Shown here one piece after another: positions 34,194 through 47,259 of a DNA stretch of 64,000 nt. The DNA comes from Clostridia bacterium (GTDB lineage: Bacteria > Bacillota > Clostridia > Christensenellales > Borkfalkiaceae). Position 1 is the stretch's first letter, and each line of letters opens with the position of its first letter. Below the pieces are notes generated by a model. It ran no database searches and was not told where the DNA came from. It saw only the letters and a program-made list of their open reading frames with translations. The stretch lies in contig JAFWXO010000009.1 in assembly GCA_017545865.1 (NCBI GenBank), positions 1 to 64,000 of the forward strand, read 5' to 3'. The position numbers and the translations under genes were made by a program.

Positions 34194-35437
34194 AATTTTT
34201 TAAGTTTGCAAAGGTAAAATCCCGCCCCTTGAGATATATGCGGTAAAAATTGCAAACCAAATTCCGTTTTTAAATGGTTTAAAGCGTTTTTGGTTTCAAC
34301 GACTTTAAAGTTATCGTTTTTTGATAAGAACTTTTCAATAACCCCGTCGTTTTCTTCGGTTAAAACGGAGCAGGTTGAATAAATAAGTTCTCCACCATTT
34401 TTAACGTAAGAGGAAACGTTTGATAAAATCTTTAACTGCAGTTCGCTTAGCGCTGAAACGGCGGTTTCAGTTCTATTGAGTTTAATATCAGGGTTATCTT
34501 TGATAACGCCAGTTCCAGAACACGGCGCGTCACACAAAACGGTATCGAAAGAGTTTAAAAAATCTTCACAACTTTCAGTTGCATCACGCAAAATTGCGGT
34601 GACGTTAGATTTTCCCATACGCTTAGCGTATGACTTGATAAGTTCAACCCTATGCTCGTGAATATCGCAAGCGGTAACGCTATCAAAAATCTCGGAAAGT
34701 TTAACTGCCTTTCCACCGGGAGCGGAACAGCAGTCAAGCAATTTTTCACCGCCCGTTACCACCGAGCAAATCGCCCTTGAACCAACCGATTGAAAGGTAT
34801 AAACACCACTATAAAAATCTTCGTTTAAAGTAAATTTTTTAACTTCAAAAGTATCGCTAAACGGCGTTTTTTGATATTCTACGGCGTTTGATTTTAAATA
34901 TTCTTCGCCATTTTGATTATCGTTAAAGCGGATAAAAGTTTTATCTTCATCGTAGGATAAAATTTTGATTGCAGTTTCTAAGCCGTAACCCAAAACGAGT
35001 TTTTTAACGATAAATTCGGGGCAAGAAAACCTAACTGATAAGTCTTTTACCTTATTCCCACTTGGCAAATCAATACCTTCACGGCAAAAACGCCTTAAAA
35101 TAGCGTTTAGAAAGCCTGAAACGCCCGTTTTACCGAGTTTTTTGCACAAACTAACGAGATTATCGGTAACCAAGTGCGGTGGGGTTTCAAGGTATTTTAT
35201 AGAATATAAGCCTATCTTAATAAGTATCTTTACCGTTGTTTTAGGCGGTTTGCTACATAGGCTTGAAATGATATAATCAAGCGTTACGTCTTTATCCAAA
35301 ACGCCGTAACAAATCTTTATTACCCTTGCTTTGCCAAGCGGTTCGATTTGGGTTGAAGAAATCGCTTGTTTTATAAACGAGCCTTTTTGGTAAACCTTGG
35401 ATAAAACTTGGTAACAGTCGTAATAAGTAACGAGCAT
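34190..35437 (-). CDS. rsmB: 16S rRNA m5C967 methyltransferase RsmB
   Basis: 415 residues: N-terminal NusB-like RNA-binding domain (about 1-130), then a SAM methyltransferase. Motif I is CSAPGGKAVKL (about 237-247); the release Cys is in DAPCSGTGVI and the nucleophile in STCSV near residue 355. Starts one base after fmt in the typical order fmt-rsmB-rlmN. No separate ribosome binding site is needed if translation is coupled with fmt. Confidence 0.96.
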   Translation of the reverse strand: MLVTYYDCYQVLSKVYQKGSFIKQAISSTQIEPLGKARVIKICYGVLDKDVTLDYIISSLCSKPPKTTVKILIKIGLYSIKYLETPPHLVTDNLVSLCKKLGKTGVSGFLNAILRRFCREGIDLPSGNKVKDLSVRFSCPEFIVKKLVLGYGLETAIKILSYDEDKTFIRFNDNQNGEEYLKSNAVEYQKTPFSDTFEVKKFTLNEDFYSGVYTFQSVGSRAICSVVTGGEKLLDCCSAPGGKAVKLSEIFDSVTACDIHEHRVELIKSYAKRMGKSNVTAILRDATESCEDFLNSFDTVLCDAPCSGTGVIKDNPDIKLNRTETAVSALSELQLKILSNVSSYVKNGGELIYSTCSVLTEENDGVIEKFLSKNDNFKVVETKNALNHLKTEFGLQFLPHISQGAGFYLCKLKKL

Positions 35438-35438
35438 A

Positions 35439-36353
35439 TTAGAACCTATACCCTACTGGAATTTTTCTACCGAGCAAAAACTCTTTGGCGGACATACGCT
35501 TACTGCCTTCAAGTTGAAGTTCTTCGATTTCAAGCGCCTTATCGCCCGTTGCAACGATTATCGTTTTATCGCTCGATATAACTTCTCCCGCCACCCCGCT
35601 ACCGTCAACTACTTTCGCCTTGAAGATTTTAAGCGTTTTATCTTCATAACGAGTGAACGCTATCGGCCATGGGTTAAGACCGCGAATAAGGTTTTTAATC
35701 TCTATCGCAGGTTTTGAAAAGTCTATAACCCCGTCTTCTTTTCTAAGCATTTTAACGTGGGTTGCTTTTGAGTGGTCTTGTTTTATTGGAGTTATCTCTC
35801 CCCTTTCAATCTTATCAAGAGCGTCAACTATCATATCAGCGCCTAAAATAGAAAGCCTATCGAAAAGTTCGCCCGCAGTTTCATCTTCGCCTATTTTAAG
35901 CGATGATTGGAGCAAAATATCGCCAGAATCAACTTCTAAACCCGTTTGCATTATCGTAACGCCCGTTTCGCTATCGCCGTTTATAACGGAATATTGAATA
36001 GGCGCAGAGCCACGATATTTTGGAAGGAGTGACGCGTGCACGTTGATAACCCCGCGCTTTGCTATATCTAAAATTTCTTGCGATAAGATTTGACCGAAGG
36101 CGCAAGTTACCATGATATCGGGATTTAAAGCCCTTAAATCTTCAACTCCTTCAAGTCTAATTTTTTCGTACGATAAAACTTTAAGCCCTAAGTTTAAGGC
36201 TTCGCTTTTAACGGCGCAAGGCGTGATTATAGCCTTTCTACCAACCGGTCTATCGGGTTGAGTTACCACGGCTAAAATTTCGTGTTTTGAGTTGTTGATC
36301 GCCCTTAGCACGGGTACGGCAAAATCGGGCGTTCCTAAAAAAATAAGTTTCAT
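35439..36353 (-). CDS. fmt: Methionyl-tRNA formyltransferase
   Basis: Formylates initiator Met-tRNA using 10-formyl-tetrahydrofolate, 304 residues. N-terminal LGTPDFAVPVL, the catalytic HASLLPKYRGSAPIQ with the essential His, GVTIMQTGLEVDSGDIL, and a C-terminal OB-like tRNA-binding domain are present. Immediately follows def (stop and start abut). Works with def and the initiator tRNA in N-terminal processing. Confidence 0.97.
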   Translation of the reverse strand: MKLIFLGTPDFAVPVLRAINNSKHEILAVVTQPDRPVGRKAIITPCAVKSEALNLGLKVLSYEKIRLEGVEDLRALNPDIMVTCAFGQILSQEILDIAKRGVINVHASLLPKYRGSAPIQYSVINGDSETGVTIMQTGLEVDSGDILLQSSLKIGEDETAGELFDRLSILGADMIVDALDKIERGEITPIKQDHSKATHVKMLRKEDGVIDFSKPAIEIKNLIRGLNPWPIAFTRYEDKTLKIFKAKVVDGSGVAGEVISSDKTIIVATGDKALEIEELQLEGSKRMSAKEFLLGRKIPVGYRF

Positions 36354-36821
36354 TTATCTGCTCGCCTTTACGTTTTTTGCTTTGTCAATATACAAAACGC
36401 CGTCTAAATGGTCGTTTTCGTGGCAAATTGCCTTAGCGGTAAAACCTTCGGCTTTTAATTTATACCAGTCACCGTGCCTATCTTGATACTTAACGGTAAC
36501 TTTATACGGTCTTGTAACGTCACCTTGAACGCCGGGAACGGATAAACAACCTTCAACGCCCGTTTGACTACCGCTTTCGGAAATAATTTCGGGATTGATA
36601 AACTCAATAACCCCGTCTTTAACGCTTTCACCGTTGATTACTAAGAATATGCGCCTTAAAACGCCCACTTGAACGGCGGCAAGACCTGCCCCGTCTGCTT
36701 TAACCAACGTATCGTACATATCGTCTAAAAGTTGGTGGGTCTTTTCGCCGAAATCGGTTACTTCAAAAGACCTTTTTCTAAGTATTTCATCGCCTTGTTC
36801 TACAATTCTTCTAACTGCCAT
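36354..36821 (-). CDS. def: Peptide deformylase
   Basis: Metalloenzyme that removes the formyl group from nascent chains, 155 residues. All three motifs are visible: GAGLAAVQVG, EGCLSVPG with the metal-ligand Cys, and HENDHLDG with two metal-ligand His and the catalytic Glu. Second Gly in motif 1 has the form GAGLAA, the common type. Same strand as priA, 18 bases after its stop. Confidence 0.97.
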   Translation of the reverse strand: MAVRRIVEQGDEILRKRSFEVTDFGEKTHQLLDDMYDTLVKADGAGLAAVQVGVLRRIFLVINGESVKDGVIEFINPEIISESGSQTGVEGCLSVPGVQGDVTRPYKVTVKYQDRHGDWYKLKAEGFTAKAICHENDHLDGVLYIDKAKNVKASR

Positions 36822-36839
36822 CTCTACACCTTTTTATTA

Positions 36840-39035
36840 TTATGAAACGCTTGAAGGGTTAACTTCTAAATAGCATAAAACCTTTTTACTCGTTAAGCGG
36901 TTTGCTATATCGTAAAACTCGTCTTCAATCGCTTGATAGTTATCTTTAATTCTCGCTAAAATTTGGAAGCGATATTTGTTTTTGATTTTTTTAACGGGGC
37001 TTTTCATCTTGTCAAAATAAATGAAAGAGCCGTGATAGTTGCCGTAAACTTCCCTTGCCTTTTCAAAAGCCGATTTTAAAGTGTTTATTGCCGTTTCTTC
37101 ATCTTCACTTTCAACCATAAGCCTTAAAATATGCGAAAACGGTGGGAAGTACGAAGCCTTTCTAACCATGCACTCGCGCTTAAAAAAGTTTTCGTAATCG
37201 TAACTTATAGAACTTGAAAGCACGGGGTTTTTGGGGGAATACGTTTGAAGTACTACCTTTCCCTTTTCATCCGCTCTACCGCTTCTACCTGCAACCTGAG
37301 TTACGAGTTGGAAAGTTCTCTCCCCCGATCGATAATCGGAAAAATACAAACTCATATCCGCATCAAGTATACCAACTAAGGTTACCGACGGAAAGTCATG
37401 CCCCTTGGCAACCATTTGAGTGCCGACTAAAATATCCGCTTTCTTTTCGCCGAATTCTTTTAAGATTTTAAAATGCCCTTCTTTGTTTTGAGTGGTATCG
37501 TTATCCATACGCAAGATTTTAGCGGTTGGGAATAACTGTTGAAGTTCATCAACCACCTTTTGAGTACCCGTGCCAGTATAGTTTATACTAACCGAGCCAC
37601 AGTCGGGGCAAGCCGTTAACATGTGGTATTGAGAATTACAAAAGTGGCATTTTAAAACGCTTTCCGCTCTGTGATAATGGAGAGCAACGTCACAATTTAA
37701 ACATTTTGCAACGTAACCGCACTCTCTACAAATAACCTTTTGAGAGTACCCTCTGCGGTTTAAAAATATTATTGCTTGATTGCCTTTATCAAGCGTGTTT
37801 TTAAGTTCTTGTTTTAACGCTACCGAAAATGGTGAAATATTACCGCGCCTTATTTCTTCCTTCATATCCGCGATAATAATTTCAGGCATAGGTCTGCCGT
37901 TAACCCTTTCCTTCATTTCGGCAAGGTTATACTCGCCAGTCGTTGCCTTTAAGTAGGTGTGAACGTTTGGCGTTGCGCTACCTAAAACGAGTTTTGCGCC
38001 CGATAGTTTTGCTCTTTCTAACGCAATTTCTTCAGTAACGTAACGGGGGTTTGACTCGCTCTCATAACTTTGATCGTGCTCTTCGTCGATTATTATAAGC
38101 CCTAAATTTTCAAGCGGGGCAAATATCGCGCTTCTTGCGCCTACCCCTATTAACGCTTCGCCACTTCTTAATCTCCACCACTCGTCAAACTTCTCGCCCG
38201 CCGATAAACCGCTGTGAAGTATTGCGCATTTATCGCCAAACCTTGACCTAAGCCTTGAAAAAGTTTGAGGGGTTAGCGAAATTTCAGGAACGAGCATTAT
38301 TGCAGTTTTACCGTCTTTTATAACCCTTTCAATAAGTTGGAGATAAACTTCCGTTTTACCGCTACCTGTAACGCCTTTAAGCAAGGTGGGTTTATCAGAG
38401 TTTTCAATGGAGTTTACCGCTAATTCTTGTTCTTTAGTAAGTTTAACCCTTTCACCGCCACCCGAAAGGTCTTTATAAGGAGTTCTTAAAATCTTTTCTT
38501 CACTCGCCACTAAAAAGCCTTTGTTCTTTAACGCGGTTACCGCGCCAGCGGAAAACGTTTCGTTTAAGATTGATTGTTTAGTTTTTCCGTTATCGCGCAA
38601 AAACTCTAAGACGGCAAGTTGCTTGTCCGCACCTTTTCTAAGCGAAGAAATCATTTCGGAAACGGAAACGGTATCGCTTAGCGTTATATACGTTGCCGTT
38701 TTTGAGCGAACTTTGCCCGTTCTCATCTCGCTTGGCAAAAACAACCTTAAAACGCTTGCCATTGACGAGTGATATTTGTTTTTAATAAACTCGGCAAGGC
38801 GCAAGTTTTCTTTCGTTAACGCGGGAACTTCATCAACAACACGGATAATTGACTTTAACTTTTCTTCGGGGTAATCGCTCGTTTCTTTAACGCCGATTAC
38901 GAAACCTTCAGTTTTAAACTTACCAAACGGCACGATAACACGGCTACCCTGAACTGCGCCCGAGTAGCCTATTTTATAATCGAAAATTCTATCAAGTTCA
39001 CTCGTTGCAATATCAACGATAACTTTTGCTATCAT
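36840..39035 (-). CDS. priA: Primosomal helicase PriA
   Basis: Replication-restart helicase, 731 residues from the ATG at 39035 (MIAKVIVDIATSELDR). An upstream TTG is in frame but falls in a palindrome that follows the rpoZ terminator. N-terminal DNA-binding domain, then Walker A GVTGSGKTEVYLQ (about 227-239), DEEH box IIDEEHDQS, a zinc-binding region with CRECGYVAKCLNCD and CHFCN, and the C-terminal helicase lobe ending before HILRLMVE. Full length for the family. Upstream of def in the usual order rpoZ-priA-def-fmt. Confidence 0.96.
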   Translation of the reverse strand: MIAKVIVDIATSELDRIFDYKIGYSGAVQGSRVIVPFGKFKTEGFVIGVKETSDYPEEKLKSIIRVVDEVPALTKENLRLAEFIKNKYHSSMASVLRLFLPSEMRTGKVRSKTATYITLSDTVSVSEMISSLRKGADKQLAVLEFLRDNGKTKQSILNETFSAGAVTALKNKGFLVASEEKILRTPYKDLSGGGERVKLTKEQELAVNSIENSDKPTLLKGVTGSGKTEVYLQLIERVIKDGKTAIMLVPEISLTPQTFSRLRSRFGDKCAILHSGLSAGEKFDEWWRLRSGEALIGVGARSAIFAPLENLGLIIIDEEHDQSYESESNPRYVTEEIALERAKLSGAKLVLGSATPNVHTYLKATTGEYNLAEMKERVNGRPMPEIIIADMKEEIRRGNISPFSVALKQELKNTLDKGNQAIIFLNRRGYSQKVICRECGYVAKCLNCDVALHYHRAESVLKCHFCNSQYHMLTACPDCGSVSINYTGTGTQKVVDELQQLFPTAKILRMDNDTTQNKEGHFKILKEFGEKKADILVGTQMVAKGHDFPSVTLVGILDADMSLYFSDYRSGERTFQLVTQVAGRSGRADEKGKVVLQTYSPKNPVLSSSISYDYENFFKRECMVRKASYFPPFSHILRLMVESEDEETAINTLKSAFEKAREVYGNYHGSFIYFDKMKSPVKKIKNKYRFQILARIKDNYQAIEDEFYDIANRLTSKKVLCYLEVNPSSVS

Positions 39036-39085
39036 ACCGTACCTTAAAATTTTTGCCTTATAAGGCAAAATATAATTAAAAAAAT

Positions 39086-39114
39086 AATCGGCAATTTACG
39101 AAAAATTGCCGATT
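39086..39114 (-). terminator. Terminator after rpoZ
   Basis: 12-bp stem AATCGGCAATTT (39086-39097) / AAATTGCCGATT (39103-39114); on the minus strand it is followed by ATTTTTTT. It would separate rpoZ from priA. Confidence 0.8.
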
Positions 39115-39124
39115 GAGAGCATTA

Positions 39125-39343
39125 TTAACCGTTAACGGTAGTAATTTTGCCGTTAAAAATTTCAATTGCAGCAGCGGTGAGCGGTTTTTTACCATCTAAA
39201 ACTGCCGCGCTACCTTGTGTTTTTGAAATATCAATAAGTTGCCTTGCGCGTTTTGCGGCTACTACGCATAAAACGTATTTAGAGCCGTTGTATTTTTCGC
39301 CTAAGTTTTCAATTAAAGTATCAATTGCCGGTTCGTTAATCAT
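39125..39343 (-). CDS. rpoZ: DNA-directed RNA polymerase omega subunit
   Basis: Small subunit of RNA polymerase that aids assembly of beta-prime, 72 residues. NEPAIDTLIE at the N-terminus and the central VVAAKRARQL helix are the family core. In Bacillus it lies between gmk and coaBC-priA; here gmk and coaBC are both missing from the locus. AAGGAGATACATA before the ATG. Confidence 0.93.
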   Translation of the reverse strand: MINEPAIDTLIENLGEKYNGSKYVLCVVAAKRARQLIDISKTQGSAAVLDGKKPLTAAAIEIFNGKITTVNG

Positions 39344-39354
39344 TATGTATCTCC

Positions 39355-40233
39355 TTATTCAACGTTTTGAATTTGTTCGCGAATTTTTTCTATCTCACAC
39401 TTTAACTTTAAAGCATTGTCCGTTACCGTTATGTCGTTCGCTTTACTGCAAACGGTGTTAGACTCACGGTTGAACTCTTGAACTAAAAAGTCAAGCTTCT
39501 TACCAACTTCGCCCTTTTGTTCACAAATGCTTCTAAATTGTGAAATGTGAGAGTAAAGCCTTGTTATCTCTTCATCAATGTTTGACTTATCGGCAAAAAT
39601 AGCAACTTCTTGCAAAAGCCTTGCCTCGTCAACGTCATTTCCTTCAAGAACGGTTTTAACTCTATCGAGTATCTTAGCGTGATATTCTTTTTGAACGAGC
39701 GGTGCGCGTTCTTTAATAACGCCGACCGTTTCTTCAATCGTTGCAACGCGTGAAAGCATGTCTGCTTTTAACTTTGCGCCTTCAAACTCACGCATAGAGT
39801 TTAAATTTTCAAGTGCTTTAACAAGCGTTTCGGTTAAAATCGGAGAAATCTCGTCTAAATCAACCGATTCTTGAGCGGTGTGCAAAACGTCAGGCGTTTT
39901 CATAAGCGAAGTAATCGTAAAATCGTTTTTTAACGCGGGGAACTTCTTTTTAAGTTCTTTCGCAACGCTTACGAACGATGACGCTAAATTATAGTCAACT
40001 TCTAAACCTCGGCCGTTATCGGCTTGCTTATAGTAGTTAACGTAAAGGTCAACCTTTCCCCTTGACAAATGCTTTTGGATAGTACCGCGCATAACGTCGT
40101 AAAGCGCGGTGAAAGAACGGGGGCATTTGTAAGAAAGGTCTAAAAATCTATTGTTTACACTTTTTATTTCGACAGTAAGCGTTATACCGTTATTATTGTA
40201 TTCCGCCTTGCCGTATCCAGTCATACTTTTCAT
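39355..40233 (-). CDS. yicC: YicC/YloC-family endoribonuclease
   Basis: 292 residues. Family start MKSMTGYGKAEY and the C-terminal domain (GKKLDFLVQEFNRESNTVCSKAND) are both highly characteristic. YicC of E. coli and YloC of Bacillus were shown to have endoribonuclease activity in RNA decay. First gene of the ylo-like run; rpoZ follows by 11 bases. The RESNT motif region carries conserved acidic and Asn residues. Confidence 0.95.
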   Translation of the reverse strand: MKSMTGYGKAEYNNNGITLTVEIKSVNNRFLDLSYKCPRSFTALYDVMRGTIQKHLSRGKVDLYVNYYKQADNGRGLEVDYNLASSFVSVAKELKKKFPALKNDFTITSLMKTPDVLHTAQESVDLDEISPILTETLVKALENLNSMREFEGAKLKADMLSRVATIEETVGVIKERAPLVQKEYHAKILDRVKTVLEGNDVDEARLLQEVAIFADKSNIDEEITRLYSHISQFRSICEQKGEVGKKLDFLVQEFNRESNTVCSKANDITVTDNALKLKCEIEKIREQIQNVE

Positions 40234-40271
40234 AATAATATGATTATATCATATTTTTTTTCAAAAGTAAA

Positions 40272-44484
<4,213 letters not shown>

Positions 44485-44490
44485 GGTTAT

Positions 44491-44519
44491 ATTGTAGCAC
44501 ACCCGTTGTTATTTTTCAA
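44491..44519 (-). promoter_or_regulatory. Promoter of pcrA-ligA, leaderless geometry
   Basis: Minus strand: -35 TTGAAA (44514-44519), 17-bp spacer, -10 TACAAT (44491-44496) preceded by GTGTGC. Six bases separate the -10 from the ATG. Confidence 0.75.
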
Positions 44520-44534
44520 GGAAAAATACAAATT

Positions 44535-44562
44535 AAAAACCCCGATTTTTTTCGGGGCTTTT
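44535..44562 (-). terminator. Terminator after MFS transporter gene
   Basis: Stem CCCCGA / TCGGGG with flanking A and T runs; on the minus strand GCCCCGA...TCGGGGTTTTT ends the transporter transcript just before the pcrA promoter. Confidence 0.8.
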
Positions 44563-44566
44563 AATT

Positions 44567-45808
44567 TTAATATTGTTTTTTAATTTTTGCTTTTATCAAT
44601 AGGTAAATCATCCAAATAATAAAAACGAAAGCGCAAACGCCTAAGATAACGTAGAACACGATAGACCAGCCGAAATTTTCGGCAATAGCGCCTAAAACGT
44701 AAGAACTAAGGGCGCTACCTAAATAGCAAAAACCGTTAGTTAAGCCTGCAATCTTGCCAGAGTTTATTCTCGCCTTCATAAACAGCGGGAAAACGCTTGT
44801 TACAACGCTGTTGCACGATGAAATCATAAGGAAAATTAAAACGAAACAAATTATCGTTAAGAATAAAATCTTAAAGTCAAGCGCTAATAAAACAACGCCG
44901 ACTAACCCGCCCGATAACACAAACATTATTGCAACTTGCGTTACGAAATCGGGTATCTTTTTATGTAACGTTACCGCAAACAAGTTGCCAAACACCGCAA
45001 TGCACGGCAACGCTAAGGTTAAAATTATTGATAACGAACCCGAAATTCCATATTCGTTTTTGAATATTACGGGCGCCCAAGTGTTAAGCCCGTCTTTTAT
45101 AAGATTAACGCAAACGGCTATTGCAAAGAAGCAAAATACCGATAAGTAAACGCCCTTGATTTCCGCCTTGCTAACTTTGAGCATTTCCGCCTTAGTTTCA
45201 ACTTCGGCATCTTTTGGAATTTTTGACGTTATTTTAGGAAGAAAAACAAACCATATTATAGCGATGACTGGCATTGCAATTCCCGAAAAATAGAAAATTG
45301 CTCTAAAAACGCCAAGTTCAACGAACAACGCCGAAAGCCCGTAAACCACCAGCGTTCCCATAGGAACGGTTGTTCCGATAACAACGCTTGATTTTGCCAT
45401 ATACTCTTTCGTTAAAGTTTCGGCTAAAACTCTAATAACTGCAGTCCACAAAAAAGAAAGGGCAATTCCGTTGAAAAACCAAAGCACCGTTACGACTACG
45501 AAGTTTGTTGAAATACCAACTAATAAATTGATAACGCCCGATGAAAAAAGCCCCATCGCAACCACAAACCTTATGTTATAGCGTTTAACTAAAAAACCGT
45601 TAATGATTTGAAAAACGCCGTAAGATACAAAAAGCAAAGTTCCAACTAAACCAGATTGACCGTGCGAAACGTTAAAAAAATCTTCAATCTGATTTATGTT
45701 TGCCGAATAACTAAGTTTTCCAAAATAAGATGAAGTATACGCAAGCCAACATAAAAAAATCAAAACGTATGAATATCTTTTCGTCGTATTTTTTACCTTA
45801 TCACACAT
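44567..45808 (-). CDS. MFS transporter, OPA (organophosphate antiporter)-like
   Basis: 413 residues with 12 predicted helices in two halves joined by a charged loop near residues 195-220. The first helix region ends AYTSSYFGKLSYSANI, which resembles the start of GlpT/UhpT-type (OPA) proteins, as does the FNGIALSFLWTAVIRVLAE segment. Substrate cannot be told. The gene stands alone between a strong terminator and a 196-bp AT-rich gap that leads to the tRNA genes. Confidence 0.82.
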   Translation of the reverse strand: MCDKVKNTTKRYSYVLIFLCWLAYTSSYFGKLSYSANINQIEDFFNVSHGQSGLVGTLLFVSYGVFQIINGFLVKRYNIRFVVAMGLFSSGVINLLVGISTNFVVVTVLWFFNGIALSFLWTAVIRVLAETLTKEYMAKSSVVIGTTVPMGTLVVYGLSALFVELGVFRAIFYFSGIAMPVIAIIWFVFLPKITSKIPKDAEVETKAEMLKVSKAEIKGVYLSVFCFFAIAVCVNLIKDGLNTWAPVIFKNEYGISGSLSIILTLALPCIAVFGNLFAVTLHKKIPDFVTQVAIMFVLSGGLVGVVLLALDFKILFLTIICFVLIFLMISSCNSVVTSVFPLFMKARINSGKIAGLTNGFCYLGSALSSYVLGAIAENFGWSIVFYVILGVCAFVFIIWMIYLLIKAKIKKQY

Positions 45809-45949
45809 ATAATACCTCTAAAAAAACAATATGATTATACGCTTGAAAAATTTTAAAGTAAAGCGTTTTTAATTAAAATTAAAAAATAAATAAAATATAG
45901 CCAAATTTTCAAAAAAATTAAAATTTTTAAAAAAAGCCGTTAAAAACAG

Positions 45950-45978
45950 TTGCAAAAAATAAAATTTGGTGTTATATT
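45950..45978 (+). promoter_or_regulatory. Promoter of tRNA-Val/tRNA-Gly
   Basis: -35 TTGCAA (45950-45955), 17-bp spacer, -10 TATATT (45973-45978) preceded by GGTGT, about 26 bp before the first tRNA. The rest of the gap from 45809 is very AT-rich and shows nothing else. Confidence 0.7.
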
Positions 45979-46004
45979 AAATAGGCGTTTTGAAAAACGT
46001 TTGT

Positions 46005-46080
46005 GGGAGTTTAGCTCAGCTGGGAGAGCATCTGCCTTACAAGCAGAGGGTCATAGGTTCGAGCCCTATAACTCCCACCA
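46005..46080 (+). tRNA. tRNA-Val (TAC)
   Basis: 76 nt cloverleaf with acceptor GGGAGTT/AACTCCC, anticodon loop CTTACAA giving anticodon TAC, T-loop GGTTCGAGCC and encoded CCA at 46078-46080. Confidence 0.96.
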
Positions 46081-46135
46081 CAAGGCAATTTCGGGAACGG
46101 GTTGACTATATGGCGTCGGTTTGTTTTCGAAAATT

Positions 46136-46211
46136 GCGGGAGTAGCTCAGTTGGTAGAGCACTGCCTTGCCAAGGCAGTTGTCGCGGGTTCGAGTCCCGT
46201 TTCCCGCTCCA
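46136..46211 (+). tRNA. tRNA-Gly (GCC)
   Basis: 76 nt, acceptor GCGGGAG/TTTCCCGC region, anticodon stem CTGCC/GGCAG, loop TTGCCAA giving anticodon GCC, GGTTCGAGTCC T-arm, encoded CCA at 46209-46211. Confidence 0.96.
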
Positions 46212-46214
46212 CTC

Positions 46215-46241
46215 AAAAACACTGCGTTTCGCAGTGTTTTT
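46215..46241 (+). terminator. Terminator of the tRNA-Val/Gly transcript
   Basis: Stem AAAAACACTGC / GCAGTGTTTTT with loop GTTTC, starting four bases after the tRNA-Gly CCA. Confidence 0.85.
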
Positions 46242-46252
46242 TCGTTTCGCGG

Positions 46253-46293
46253 AAAACGGAACTCTCACCTTTACAAAAAACGGAACTCTCACC
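46253..46293 (+). repeat. Two 17-bp direct repeats before a lone unknown gene
   Basis: AAAACGGAACTCTCACC occurs at 46253-46269 and at 46277-46293, starts 24 bp apart, 20 bp upstream of the promoter of the gene at 46365. Could be a regulator site or a small duplication. Confidence 0.55.
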
Positions 46294-46312
46294 ATAAAAC
46301 AAAAACCATATA

Positions 46313-46341
46313 TTGACTTAAACTTAGTGAAATGGTAAAAT
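46313..46341 (+). promoter_or_regulatory. Promoter of the unknown gene at 46365
   Basis: -35 TTGACT (46313-46318), 17-bp spacer, -10 TAAAAT (46336-46341), 23 bp before the ATG, with GGAGA between. Confidence 0.7.
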
Positions 46342-46364
46342 AATTCTCGTAATGGAGAAATTTT

Positions 46365-47228
46365 ATGAAGATTAAACAAATTGCTAAAATTAACGGAAAT
46401 CAAGACGGGGCTATTTACCGTTCTGAACTTTTTAGGTTTGACGCTAAAGGCAACTGTTCCGTTTATGATTTAAACGATTTAGTTGACGGTGAAATTACAA
46501 ACCTCAACCCTACCTTTACTTTTACACTTGACAAGGCTACAATAATTGCCCCACACAGTAACGCCGTTTGTTTTGGTGGGGATTTTTACGATAAAAACGA
46601 CTATTACCCACTACTTTACACAAACGTTTACAACAACTATGCCGGCTCAGATAACAAAATGCTTGGCGTTTGCTTAGTTTACCGCATACAAAAAATTGAA
46701 AACCAAATCGTGACAACGCTCGTTCAACAAATTGAAATCGGTTTCACTGAAGATTTTGAACTTTGGAAAGCATCAAAAGACGCTCACGGCGTTCGCCCCT
46801 ACGGCAATTTTTTAGTAGATGCTAAAAACCAATATTACCACGCTTTCGTTATGAGAGATGAAACGCTTGGAACTAGGCATTTTAAGTTTAAATTGCCACT
46901 TGTTAGCGACGGCGAGTTAGACGGTGTTTTATCCGTTAAAAAAGCAACCCTTACCCCTAACGACATTATTGAAAGTTTTGATTTACCTTATCAATATTTT
47001 ATTCAAGGCGGAATAATAAAAGACGGCAAACTCTACTCTACCGAAGGCTTTACAAACGATAAAATTAACCGCCCAATGATAAGAGTTATAAACCTTTTAA
47101 ATAAGACGGAAGAAAAGTTTGATATTATGGATATGGGATACGCAAACGAGCCTGAATTCATTGACTTTTACGGTAACGACTGTTTGTATAGCGACTATCA
47201 CGGAAACCTTTTTAAAATTGAATTCTAA
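46365..47228 (+). CDS. Unknown protein, possible beta-propeller
   Basis: 287 residues, no signal peptide, no membrane helix. I do not recognise the family. It is rich in Asp, Asn, Tyr and Phe, with short beta-strand blocks separated by turns (VCFGGDFYDKNDYYPLLYTN; QGGIIKDGKLYSTEGF; CLYSDYHGNLFKIEF), which recalls six- or seven-bladed propeller proteins. TGGAGA lies eight bases before the ATG. It stands alone, with its own promoter and a strong terminator, facing recG. Two direct repeats upstream may control it. Function not assigned. Confidence 0.75.
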   Translation: MKIKQIAKINGNQDGAIYRSELFRFDAKGNCSVYDLNDLVDGEITNLNPTFTFTLDKATIIAPHSNAVCFGGDFYDKNDYYPLLYTNVYNNYAGSDNKMLGVCLVYRIQKIENQIVTTLVQQIEIGFTEDFELWKASKDAHGVRPYGNFLVDAKNQYYHAFVMRDETLGTRHFKFKLPLVSDGELDGVLSVKKATLTPNDIIESFDLPYQYFIQGGIIKDGKLYSTEGFTNDKINRPMIRVINLLNKTEEKFDIMDMGYANEPEFIDFYGNDCLYSDYHGNLFKIEF

Positions 47229-47232
47229 TAAA

Positions 47233-47259
47233 AAACCGCCGAATTTATCGGCGGTTTTG
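47233..47259. terminator. Bidirectional terminator between the unknown gene and recG
   Basis: Perfect 11-bp stem AAAACCGCCGA / TCGGCGGTTTT with loop ATTTA, abutting the recG stop. Confidence 0.9.

Noticed and set aside
39036..39068. Longer PriA start at a TTG
   Set aside because: The extension lies in a 20-bp palindrome after the rpoZ terminator and does not match PriA N-termini; the ATG at 39035 does.
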